Source: Clavulina sp. PMI_390
Lineage: Eukaryota; Basidiomycota; Agaricomycetes; Cantharellales; Hydnaceae
Length of the DNA stretch: 10,651 bases
Assembly: GCA_015039315.1 (NCBI GenBank)
Contig: WIDE01000320.1
Coordinates: 1 to 10,651 of the forward strand
Direction: 5' to 3'
The translations under genes and the position numbers were made by a program. The notes under the pieces were generated by a model. That model saw only the letters and a program-made list of their open reading frames with translations. It made no database searches and had not been told where the DNA came from. Position 1 is the first letter of the stretch, and every line of letters starts with the position of its first letter. Below, in pieces: positions 1 to 7,123 of the stretch.

Positions 1-1
1 A

Positions 2-1048
2 GCATCAGCAGCAGATACCTTTGCTGATGTGCAGATCATCAAAAAGGATTTGCAGCACCTTGGTAAGTTTCACCTCTGGACTACAGGGCTCAAAATGTCT
101 AATAAGAGATAAAATGTAGTGAAAGATGATGTGTTCTCTGCCCTTCCATGTGCAGTCCAGGCAGCTATTGCACTCTATGATGGCAGTGATAGAGGATGCC
201 TTCCTGGCACCCGCACTGCTATCTTGGATGCTCTCCAAACTTGGGCTGTTGGAGGCTCAGTCTCTGTGGTACTGAACCCACTTCCCAACTCATCTGCTCC
301 CAGTACACTTAGTCTCTCAGACACTGGTATTCTGTGGCTTCTGGGAGTGGCTGGCTCTGGCAAATCATCTATTGCTGTCAGCCTTGCCAAATATCTTCAC
401 AGTGCTAGTATGTGCACTGCATACTATCGCTTTGAGGCAGCCAAACAACATCATATGAATCCATCCAATCTGTTCACTACCATTGCACTCCAACTTGCTG
501 CTCAGAATCCTGTTCTGGAAGCACAGCTTCTGGAACTTGTGAGATCTGCAAAGGATCTTCAGCAAAGGAGTGAAGATCCTGCAGAGCAACTGGAGAAGTT
601 CCTACTCCCTCTACTTAAGGGGAACTCTTCAACCCTAACTCCTATTGTGATCATTATTGATGCATTGGATGAGTCTGGTGGAGTCAGCAGACGCAAAAAA
701 CTCTTGAAGGCACTGCCCAGCCTTGCTCCCCATCTCCCATCCACTGTTCATATCCTCATCACTTCCCGGCCAGAGCTTGACATCTTGGACATGGTTGAGA
801 TCTCATCAGAGCTGCCAAATGTCTCTAGGCTATCTATGGATACTCTTCCCAATCAATCTACTCAGAATGACATCTCCCATTATATCAGCCACATGCTGGA
901 GGGTCCCCCTCTCAATCCTACACAAAAGCAGCTAGAAAAACTGTCTAGTATGGCACAACTGTCATTTCAATGGGCCTCTACTGCCTGTCTCTATATTGTG
1001 GACCAGGAGGATGGCAATCAAGCAGTGCCTCCCTCAAAGAGGTTGTAA
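2..1048 (+). CDS. NACHT-domain NLR-like gene, internal fragment truncated by retrotransposon insertion
   Basis: This is a fragment of a fungal NOD-like receptor, a STAND-class NTPase family thought to act in non-self recognition and regulated cell death. Exon 1 (2-62, open at the window edge) splices over an intron to exon 2 (120-1043). The split codon g|tg keeps the frame, so the GTG at 119 is not a start. Counting exon 2 residues from that Val, there is a CLPGTR motif (27-32) of the kind seen ahead of fungal NACHT modules, a Walker A P-loop GVAGSGKS (76-83), a Walker B block IVIIIDALDE (176-185) and a sensor-like HILITSRPE (211-219). The NACHT module continues to a WAST motif (about 286-289), then stops at residue 309. 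The terminal TTG TAA is formed by host T1043 plus the first bases of the LTR, so the stop is an artefact of insertion. The N-terminal effector domain and any C-terminal repeats lie outside the window. The NACHT assignment is firm; the effector type is unknown. Confidence 0.9.
63..119 (+). other. Spliceosomal intron (57 nt) in the NLR gene
   Basis: The donor is GTAAGT at 63-68, a CTAAT branch-site match lies at about 99-103 (consensus CTRAY), and the acceptor is TAG ending at 119. The intron carries in-frame stops. Removing it joins an open upstream frame (A-S-A-A-D-T-F...) to the NACHT frame through a split Val codon. The length is typical of basidiomycete introns. Confidence 0.82.
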
Positions 1049-1276
1049 GAGGTCGTGTAGAAAGTCTCCTAGAGTAGAAGCGCCTCGAGCGGGGAATGTA
1101 ATGTATTCAATTAGTAGATCAGCGCGCGTGGCGAAACGCGTGCTAGCCTCTTGTTGCTGCGCGAGAGGTATTGGAGATCGAATAATCAATCAAGCGAGTT
1201 TAAGAAGATACGAAGCGTACCTAAGACGACCAATGAGATCGTGCGGGGTCCCTGAGCCGTAATGACAGGTACGGCG

Positions 1277-1320
1277 GATTGACAAGGTGGTCAATCAAGT
1301 GGTCAATCGAGTGATTGACC
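1277..1320. repeat. Cluster of GGTCAATC / GATTGACC motifs in the LTR
   Basis: GATTGAC (1277-1283), GGTCAATC (1289-1296), GGTCAATC (1301-1308) and GATTGACC (1313-1320) sit at a regular 12-bp step, the outer two inverted relative to the inner two. The RNA could fold back on itself, or the sites could bind a dimeric protein. Confidence 0.75.
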
Positions 1321-1370
1321 GAGAGCGTGCTTCTAGCACACCGAGATAACCGATCGAGGAGGATCGGTTG

Positions 1371-1454
1371 GAGCGAGCGAGAAAGGAGAGACGAGATCGA
1401 GAGAACGAGCGAGCGAGAAAGGAGAAATCAGACGGAAAACAAGAAATCAGACGG
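1371..1454. repeat. Short direct repeats in the LTR
   Basis: A 19-bp unit beginning GAGCGAGCGAGAAAGG occurs at 1371-1389 and 1407-1425 (period 36). A 12-bp unit GAAATCAGACGG occurs at 1424-1435 and 1443-1454 (period 19). They lie between the TATA-like box and the outer LTR end, in the part that would be transcribed (R or U5). Confidence 0.85.
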
Positions 1455-1508
1455 GGGTTCAACTGGTAATGACTGTTCAATTGTTGTCCGTACTACTAAG
1501 TATCCTAC

Positions 1509-1516
1509 TATATATA
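1509..1516 (-). promoter_or_regulatory. Putative TATA box of the LTR promoter
   Basis: TATATATA lies about 200 bp into the LTR from its U3 end. It is the only strong TATA-like run in the LTR and is placed where a retrotransposon promoter is expected. The motif is self-complementary, so the strand comes from the orientation of the element. Confidence 0.45.
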
Positions 1517-1719
1517 CTGAGGGGAGGCGATGGTTAACTAGAGCCCTGGAGGCGTATGGAGCATATAGCCTAGGTGGGAAGGGCTCTGTTGGCCGCTCGG
1601 CCGAATGAGAACAACGCGCTCGTTCGAATGAATGAGAAAAGAAGAACTGTCTACTGAATAAAAGCGGGAAAAGGTCGCCTCAACGAGGGCCTTGCATAGT
1701 TCTAACTACATTCCTTACA

Positions 1720-1730
1720 GAGCCCCCCAA
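1720..1730 (-). promoter_or_regulatory. Polypurine tract adjoining the 3' LTR
   Basis: On the sense (minus) strand the bases directly before the LTR read TTGGGGGGCTC, with a run of six G. A purine-rich RNase-H-resistant tract that primes plus-strand DNA synthesis is expected exactly here. It is short and ends in CTC, so the match is good but not textbook. Confidence 0.6.
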
Positions 1731-1967
1731 CTCTGCAAGGTCTGAGTTCGAACGTCTGGGTCCCACTCGTGAACAAATGAAGAGAGTTAACAGCGCGCGG
1801 AAGAAAGGGGTCGCTGAGCGAAACGATGGAGAGGAGAAGTGAGAAGGATTTGAAAAATCAGAGCCGCGAGACCGGCGGAGTGTTAAACAAGCGACTTGAA
1901 AGATTGCAAAGGCCAGAGCCACTGAGAAGGGAAGAACGGAAAAGACGAAAAATGAAAGAAGGTTACA
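1731..1967 (-). other. 3' non-coding stretch between pol and the polypurine tract
   Basis: About 237 bp follow the pol stop codon TGA (1968-1970) and precede the polypurine tract. No conserved retroelement domain is visible in any frame, and there is no envelope-like membrane protein. I see nothing functional here. Confidence 0.6.
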
Positions 1968-4900
1968 TCATGAATTGAGTTTCCCCAACCCTCTCTTGTA
2001 CTCGCGTACCCGAGAGAAAGCGTTCTTGAGGTTGTTCTCTGGTTCCCAAGTGTCGTTGCTCGGGCCGTAGCCCTTCCAACGGACTCGGTAATGGATACCC
2101 CTCTTGCCCACTTTCTTGTGTCCTACAATCTTCTCTACTTCGTATATCTCCTCTCTCGCCACTGGGCGAAGCTCAGGGAGCTCGTCGCCCCCCAGAGCAG
2201 GGTCACGCCTTCGATAGCGCTGCAAGTGCTCGATGTTGATGATCGGGTGCATGCGGTATTCTAAGGGAAGCTCCACCCTGTAAACCGCATCGTTGATCTT
2301 CTCCGAGACTCGGAAGGGGCCTATGCGGCGCTGCACAAGCTTCTTCCCGGTGCCTTGGACGTCTACCAGCTCCAACGAGTGGGGGTTGACCAGTACTTCG
2401 TCGCCCTCCTCCAGCTCTTCTAGCCTGCGGCCCTGGTTGTAGTACTTCGCCTGTTTGGACTGGGCGAGGGCGAAGGCGTCTCGAGCGCTCTGTCGAACCG
2501 CGGAGAGCTCCTTCACGAACGCATCAGCCTCGGCGTTGTGTACGAGCCGGGGAATACCTCGGGCGATGGGATCCAGCGCAGTAGCTGGGGAGCGGGGGTG
2601 ATAGCCGTAGAGCAGGTAGAAAGGGGAATAACTGACGGAGGGGAGCGGCGTGCTATTGTAGGCGAATTCGAGCTCAGCTAGGTAGTCAGCCCAGGAAGCT
2701 CGATTCCGAGCCACGAAGGCGCGAAGCCCAATCTCCAGGTGCTGGTTAGCCCGTTCCGACTGGCCGTCCGTCTGAGGGTGATGGGAAGTGGAGAGCATCA
2801 GCTCGAGCCCTAACTCCTTAGCCACTGACTCAAAGAAGGACCTAGCCCATCGAGGGTCTCGATCGGAGACCATCCCCAGTGGTACCCCATGTAGTCGAGC
2901 TACGCGGTTCAGGAATAGCTCCGCAAAGCCCTTCTGGTCGAGCGTAGTAGTGGTGGGTATATACGTAGCATTCTTAGTCAATTTATCCATGACCATGAGC
3001 ACTGCATCGAACCCTCGAGATTGAGGTAGGCCCGTGATTAAGTCCAGCGTCACTACGTCGTAGGGGAGCAGCGGGATGCTGAGGGGACGGAGGCGACCGA
3101 CAGGAGCTCGTCGATCGGGCTTAATCTTCTGACACACATCGCAAGTTCGGCAGAAAGCTTCCACCTCCTTAAGCATACGCGGCCAATAGAATCTAGCACT
3201 CAGCCGCAGGTATAGTCGATATGGACCAGCGTGGGCCGACTCGCGCGGAGACTCGTGTGTTTCCCTCAGGAGGCCATGCACCTCAGATCGGGGCACACAC
3301 AAGCGATCGACCCAGTCGGCGTCTCTAAAGAACAGGAGACCTCGCTCATCCTTGTAATAACGATGCTCGGCCAGGAGGGCAGAACCAGACGCCGGAGCGC
3401 TCTCCCAATACCTGCGTAAGTGAGGGTCCTCTGAGTACCCCGCCACATATCTCTCGACCTTGCGGGGGGACGCCACGACCACTAGCCGACCCGGTTCAGA
3501 GCCACTCGGTGGCGGGTTGAGCTTGTTCACACGTTGCCTCTTGGCAGCTTCTAGTTCTCGATCGGTGCCCGCCTCCGAGGGGCTACTCTCAGGCTGGACT
3601 CCCTTGGGAGCACTCCCCTTCAGGGTCCCCAAACTTTGCTCGAGCTGGTTTGTGGCTCTGGAGCGGGCTCGTGTTGAGACGAAAACCGCCTTGGCAGCCG
3701 GCGCCCGTTCCGTAAGCGTTTCCCAAGCATGGGGGACGTTCGTGGGGAAGGTACCTGAGAGGGGGAGAGCCTCAGGGTCCTCCGGCGAGAGATGAGGGGG
3801 ACGGCGAGCGAGCCTTGATAAGGCATCGACGTTGGAGTGAGCCCGACCGGCCCGATGGACAATCTCCATGCCCGGGTATGCCGCAAAAATAGCCCCCCAG
3901 GCTGCTAGGCGTCGGTTCGCATTCTCATACGTGCGAGCCCATTGTAAAGCAGCATGGTCAGTGATCACAATAACTCGCTCGCCTTGAATAAGAGCGAGGA
4001 ACTTTACTAGGGCTTCCTTCACTCCTAGAGCTTCCCTCTCCGTCGTAGAGTACCGCTGTTCAGCGGGTTTCAGCTTCCTGCTCCAATAACCGACCACTCG
4101 TTCGACATGAACGATGGTATCGTCGAGGGTCGGTCCCCAAGAGGAGCCCCGAGGTACGTCGCTATCCTTCTTGGAAATGTCAGTAGCCATCACAGGTGCA
4201 GGCTCACCTGCATCAAAGGCCCGCTGGATGATTTCGTAGGCCTTCGTGCCTTTCAGGTCTCGAACCAGGATGGGCTGGACCTGTTGTAGCGCCGATCCGA
4301 TTGCTACGTCCGAAGCGTCTGAGTACAGTCGATATGGAAGGCCCGGGAGGGGGTGAGCGAGCACTGGCGCTGAGGATAGAGCCAGTTTGAGGGCTTCAAA
4401 CCCCTGTTCGTGCTCGGCTAGCCACGACCAATGCTGGCCCTTCCCTACAAGCTTAAAGAGAGGCGCTGCCAGGTCAGCATAGTAAGGAATATAATGGGAG
4501 AAGTAGACCGTAAGGCCTAGGAACACCCGGAGGTCGTGAACGTTCCGGGGGCGGGCCAGTTGAACGATGGCTTCCACCTTCTCCTTGTGCGTAGATAGAC
4601 CCAGCCTAGAGACCTTCTGACCTAGTAGCAGAATGGATGAGTACAAAAAATGACACTTAGGGGGCGACAGGGTGATCCCAGCCTCGATGATAGCCGCCAA
4701 TACTCGATCCAGGTGGTCCAAATGCTCCTCGTACGTCTTAGAGAAGACAACTATGTCGTCGATATAGACCAGAGCGAATAGCCAGAGAAAGGGAGCCAAA
4801 ATTCCCTGCATAATTTGCTGAAAGATGGAAGGCCCATTACGAAGCCCGAATGGCATCCTCTTGAACTGCCACAGCCCGTTATGAGAACGGAAAGCCGTCT

Positions 4901-6779
4901 TCTCTCGATCTTCTTCGGCCACGGGTATCTGAGTGAACCCGCTCAGGGCGTCGAGGGTCGAGAGGACTTGCGCGCCCGATAGAGCTTGCATAATGTCAGT
5001 TTGACGCGGGATAGGGAACTCGTCGGGTATCGTCAAAGCGTTCAGCTTGCGGTAATCGACGCAGAAGCGAGGCTTACCCCCTCGGTATACGATGATGACA
5101 GGAGCGCCCCAGGGACTAACTGACGGCTCAATCACGTCTTGCTCCTTCCATTTCTTCATCTGAGCATCGATAACTTCCTTCCTAGCCGGAGGAGCTGGGT
5201 AAATCGGTCCAGAGACGGGTAGCGCGCCCTCCTTTAATCGTATGTTGGCAATAAAAGAAGGACGACCCAGCCGGTCGTCTAGTCCAAAAGCGGCAGCACG
5301 ACGCCTTATGAGTTCTATGGCTTTCTGCCGTAAGTGAGGAGGAGCGTCAGCTGCAATGTCAATTACCTCCTCCAGGCGCTCCGAAGGCCACGTCTCCAAG
5401 CTAGCGGGCTCGGCTGTCTTGGGCCCCCCAAATTCCTCCTCCTCTACGTTCGCGGTGGGTTCGTCTGGCGAACGGAGAGGTTTCTGCAACTCCTCTTGAT
5501 CCGAGAGGGGACCTCGAGCCGCCTTTTGCATGGCGGCGACCAACGCACCTATCTTGTCCGCTCCGTGGGGGAGCTCATCCTGATCCAGGTATTCCCGGGG
5601 GTTTACCAGGAGGCCTAGGATTTCTCCGCGCTCGATGCGTCGAGGGGTAGCGGAAAAGTTAGCCACATGAAGGAATGGAGACTCACGATTGATGAAGGTC
5701 ATAGCAGAGCCGTAAAAAGCACCATCCGATGTGCCAAGGGTAATCCGCTCGACCATCCATTCGTCGGCGCCCTGGAAGTCACCAAAAATGGGAATCCTGG
5801 CCGAATGATCTGGCGGGATGGTAGTGGCTCTGGCGGCTCGTACGTAGTTGTATTCGTTAGGGGCGGGTAGCGCTTCCACCTTGTACACGTGGAATCCTAA
5901 ATCCGTGCGATTAGTATTGCTGGCCGGGATACGAAGCTCTTTGCTCTCTGAATGAACAGAGACCGAAACCTCGCCGTCCTTCCGCAGGATGGATAGGCCG
6001 TAGTTATCTTGGAAGTCCTCGCCCAGGAGAATGGGTACATTCATTCCCGGGACGATGTATACCTCCTCGACGAACTGCACGGTTCGTCCATCTACCGTGT
6101 CGACATATATGGGAACCTCCACATAGCCTAGAATACGAACTTCGTTGGTTAGAGCCCACAATCGTAGTTTCATACCTTGTTTGAGCTTGGGGCGGTCGGG
6201 GAGTGATTCGTAGAGCTCTTGCGAGGCTAGAGTGACCTCAGCGCAGGTGTCAAGACGCAGCTTAATGGGCGAAGTGGTCAGATCGCCCAGTCGTCCTGAG
6301 ATGTGTAGGGCGGAGATGCCCTTACTCGACTGGCCAGGCGGCTTGGTCATTCGCTTAGCCAGTCGTATTGCCGGGGGCGACGACTGGGAGGAGCTCGTCG
6401 ATGCGGAGGGAGCTGGGTCCAGTACTGAGGTCGTTGCCGACATAGCAAGATGAGACATGTCGGGCCCAACTAGAGGGGGTGGCCCATCCTCATCCCATTC
6501 GTCTGGAGGCAAATCGTCAGGGGGATCAAGGGCGTACAACTCTTCTGGCGGCAGAAGAGGACTCCTAAGAGCTTCGTTGTCAGTATATAGCCACTCCACA
6601 GGAGATGTAGAGCGACCAGCAGAATAAGCCTCCTTATGAACCGAGGCGGAATACTTAAAATAGTCTTCAGCAGCCAAGAAAAGATCGTATAGGTTAGTAT
6701 CATTGTCCGATTCGACTGAATCAATAGAAAGAGTGTTAGTGTTTAGTTCCTCCTGCTCGCGGAGGATCTCGGTGAGCAT
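1968..6779 (-). CDS. pol: Pol polyprotein: aspartic protease, reverse transcriptase, RNase H, integrase, chromodomain
   Basis: The reading frame is intact: 1603 codons from ATG 6779, and open upstream to the frameshift site at 6866. Residues are numbered from that ATG. Protease: LRLDTCAE with D177-T178-C179 and a later VPILLGEDF, the second conserved hydrophobic-G block of retropepsins. RT: D610 in STLDAL and Y672-I-D-D, with the VDYRKLN and MPFGL blocks. RNase H: D821, E914, D941 and D985. Integrase: zinc-binding H1175/H1183 and C1210/C1213, then the catalytic triad D1246, D1306, E1342 with 35 residues between the last two (DD35E). After it come a GPF motif (1487-1489) and a C-terminal chromodomain (about 1544-1597) with aromatic residues in YEVEKI, VRWKGY and DTWEPE. 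The product would replicate the element in virus-like particles, and the chromodomain would steer integration to chromatin. Translation probably occurs as a Gag-Pol fusion, so the ATG may not be a real start. No lesion was seen in any domain. Confidence 0.96.
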   Translation of the reverse strand: MLTEILREQEELNTNTLSIDSVESDNDTNLYDLFLAAEDYFKYSASVHKEAYSAGRSTSPVEWLYTDNEALRSPLLPPEELYALDPPDDLPPDEWDEDGPPPLVGPDMSHLAMSATTSVLDPAPSASTSSSQSSPPAIRLAKRMTKPPGQSSKGISALHISGRLGDLTTSPIKLRLDTCAEVTLASQELYESLPDRPKLKQGMKLRLWALTNEVRILGYVEVPIYVDTVDGRTVQFVEEVYIVPGMNVPILLGEDFQDNYGLSILRKDGEVSVSVHSESKELRIPASNTNRTDLGFHVYKVEALPAPNEYNYVRAARATTIPPDHSARIPIFGDFQGADEWMVERITLGTSDGAFYGSAMTFINRESPFLHVANFSATPRRIERGEILGLLVNPREYLDQDELPHGADKIGALVAAMQKAARGPLSDQEELQKPLRSPDEPTANVEEEEFGGPKTAEPASLETWPSERLEEVIDIAADAPPHLRQKAIELIRRRAAAFGLDDRLGRPSFIANIRLKEGALPVSGPIYPAPPARKEVIDAQMKKWKEQDVIEPSVSPWGAPVIIVYRGGKPRFCVDYRKLNALTIPDEFPIPRQTDIMQALSGAQVLSTLDALSGFTQIPVAEEDREKTAFRSHNGLWQFKRMPFGLRNGPSIFQQIMQGILAPFLWLFALVYIDDIVVFSKTYEEHLDHLDRVLAAIIEAGITLSPPKCHFLYSSILLLGQKVSRLGLSTHKEKVEAIVQLARPRNVHDLRVFLGLTVYFSHYIPYYADLAAPLFKLVGKGQHWSWLAEHEQGFEALKLALSSAPVLAHPLPGLPYRLYSDASDVAIGSALQQVQPILVRDLKGTKAYEIIQRAFDAGEPAPVMATDISKKDSDVPRGSSWGPTLDDTIVHVERVVGYWSRKLKPAEQRYSTTEREALGVKEALVKFLALIQGERVIVITDHAALQWARTYENANRRLAAWGAIFAAYPGMEIVHRAGRAHSNVDALSRLARRPPHLSPEDPEALPLSGTFPTNVPHAWETLTERAPAAKAVFVSTRARSRATNQLEQSLGTLKGSAPKGVQPESSPSEAGTDRELEAAKRQRVNKLNPPPSGSEPGRLVVVASPRKVERYVAGYSEDPHLRRYWESAPASGSALLAEHRYYKDERGLLFFRDADWVDRLCVPRSEVHGLLRETHESPRESAHAGPYRLYLRLSARFYWPRMLKEVEAFCRTCDVCQKIKPDRRAPVGRLRPLSIPLLPYDVVTLDLITGLPQSRGFDAVLMVMDKLTKNATYIPTTTTLDQKGFAELFLNRVARLHGVPLGMVSDRDPRWARSFFESVAKELGLELMLSTSHHPQTDGQSERANQHLEIGLRAFVARNRASWADYLAELEFAYNSTPLPSVSYSPFYLLYGYHPRSPATALDPIARGIPRLVHNAEADAFVKELSAVRQSARDAFALAQSKQAKYYNQGRRLEELEEGDEVLVNPHSLELVDVQGTGKKLVQRRIGPFRVSEKINDAVYRVELPLEYRMHPIINIEHLQRYRRRDPALGGDELPELRPVAREEIYEVEKIVGHKKVGKRGIHYRVRWKGYGPSNDTWEPENNLKNAFSRVREYKRGLGKLNS
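1988..2150 (-). other. Chromodomain at the integrase C-terminus
   Basis: Pol residues about 1544-1597 read YEVEKIVGH..., then YRVRWKGYG and NDTWEPENNL. Tyr1546 and the two Trp residues match the aromatic cage that binds methyl-lysine in HP1-type chromodomains. In chromoviruses this module is known to bias insertion toward particular chromatin. Here all three aromatic positions are kept, so binding could be functional. Confidence 0.88.
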
Positions 6780-6824
6780 AGAAAATTTCTCGATTGGGGG
6801 AGGCTGGGGTGGAATGGGCCATTC

Positions 6825-6872
6825 GGGGTCGGTCGCTCGAGTCTTATACGACGGACCCCTTACTGAAAACCC
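6825..6872 (-). promoter_or_regulatory. Predicted -1 programmed ribosomal frameshift signal between gag and pol
   Basis: Sense strand: slippery heptamer G GGT TTT at 6872-6866 in the gag frame (X XXY YYZ), then a 6-nt spacer CAGTAA (6865-6860) that contains the gag stop TAA (6862-6860), then a stem-loop at 6859-6825. The stem pairs GGGGTC (6859-6854) with GACCCC (6830-6825). After one C-C mismatch it pairs GTCG (6852-6849) with CGAC (6835-6832), around a 13-nt loop. A one-base backward slip enters the pol frame at TCA (6866-6864), and that frame is open to 1968. Heptamer, spacer length and stem position all fit -1 frameshifting as known from retroviruses and gypsy-type elements. Confidence 0.8.
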
Positions 6873-7123
6873 TGAAGCCTCTCCTCATTGGCTCGGGAGG
6901 AGATGTAGGAATCCTCCTCCGATTCGTATTCAGCCCCTACGGTGAAGATCTGTCTCGCGGTTAGTTTTCCTTCCCGTTTAAGGGACTCGTAGCCGGCTAA
7001 ATGAGGGCACTCGCGTCGCCAATGGAATTCGCTGCCGCAAACGTGGCACTTTCCTTTAGGTTTCGAGATGGATTTGACGTCGTCCCGAGGGGCGAAGGCG
7101 TACTCGCGAGGTCTCTCGTCTCG
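6860..7123 (-). CDS. gag: Gag C-terminal segment with CCHC zinc knuckle (nucleocapsid), downstream of an internal stop
   Basis: This is the same frame as the upstream gag segment, separated only by TGA 7126-7124. It runs 87 residues to TAA 6862-6860. It opens with an Arg/Asp/Glu-rich stretch and a Lys/Ser-rich run, then C-H-V-C-G-S-E-F-H-W-R-R-E-C, a perfect CX2CX4HX4C knuckle that binds RNA in retroelement nucleocapsid. An acidic tail with EYESEED follows. There is no sensible start of its own, so it was translated as the end of gag and would need readthrough or reversal of the TGA. Confidence 0.85.
   Translation of the reverse strand, partial: RDERPREYAFAPRDDVKSISKPKGKCHVCGSEFHWRRECPHLAGYESLKREGKLTARQIFTVGAEYESEEDSYISSRANEERLQGFQ
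7007..7048 (-). other. CCHC zinc knuckle of gag
   Basis: The ligands are Cys codon 7048-7046, Cys 7039-7037, His 7024-7022 and Cys 7009-7007, with spacing CX2CX4HX4C. A Trp follows the His, as in many functional knuckles that stack on RNA bases. Confidence 0.9.

Larger units (their letters stand above)
1044..1719 (-). repeat. 3' LTR of the chromovirus (676 bp)
   Basis: The ends are TGTAAG at 1044-1049 and CTTACA at 1714-1719, a 6-bp terminal inverted repeat with the canonical TG...CA. The outer flank is the interrupted NACHT exon. The inner flank is a G-run polypurine tract on the element's sense strand. In element orientation U3 runs from 1719 down to a TATATATA box (1509-1516), which leaves roughly 450 bp for R and U5. 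No convincing minus-strand AATAAA was found. The sequence contains several short direct and inverted repeats (about 1277-1320 and 1371-1454) and no credible gene. Boundaries rest on termini and context, because the partner LTR is outside the window. Confidence 0.82.

Noticed and set aside
119..121. GTG at 119 as start codon of the NACHT protein.
   Set aside because: It spans a splice junction: the exon 1 frame joins it through a split Val codon, and a CTAAT branch site and acceptor precede it.
1315..1608. A 97-codon plus-strand ORF inside the LTR.
   Set aside because: The Arg/Glu-rich translation comes from GAGCGA-type repeats, no domain is visible, and it lies within an LTR on the antisense strand.
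1656..1661. AATAAA polyadenylation signal.
   Set aside because: It is on the plus strand and in U3, opposite to the element's transcription and outside the R region. It could end a host readthrough transcript, but nothing supports that.
1720..1967. Envelope-like or extra ORF between pol and the 3' LTR.
   Set aside because: Only short ORFs without a signal peptide or membrane segment occur, and the stretch is just under 250 bp.
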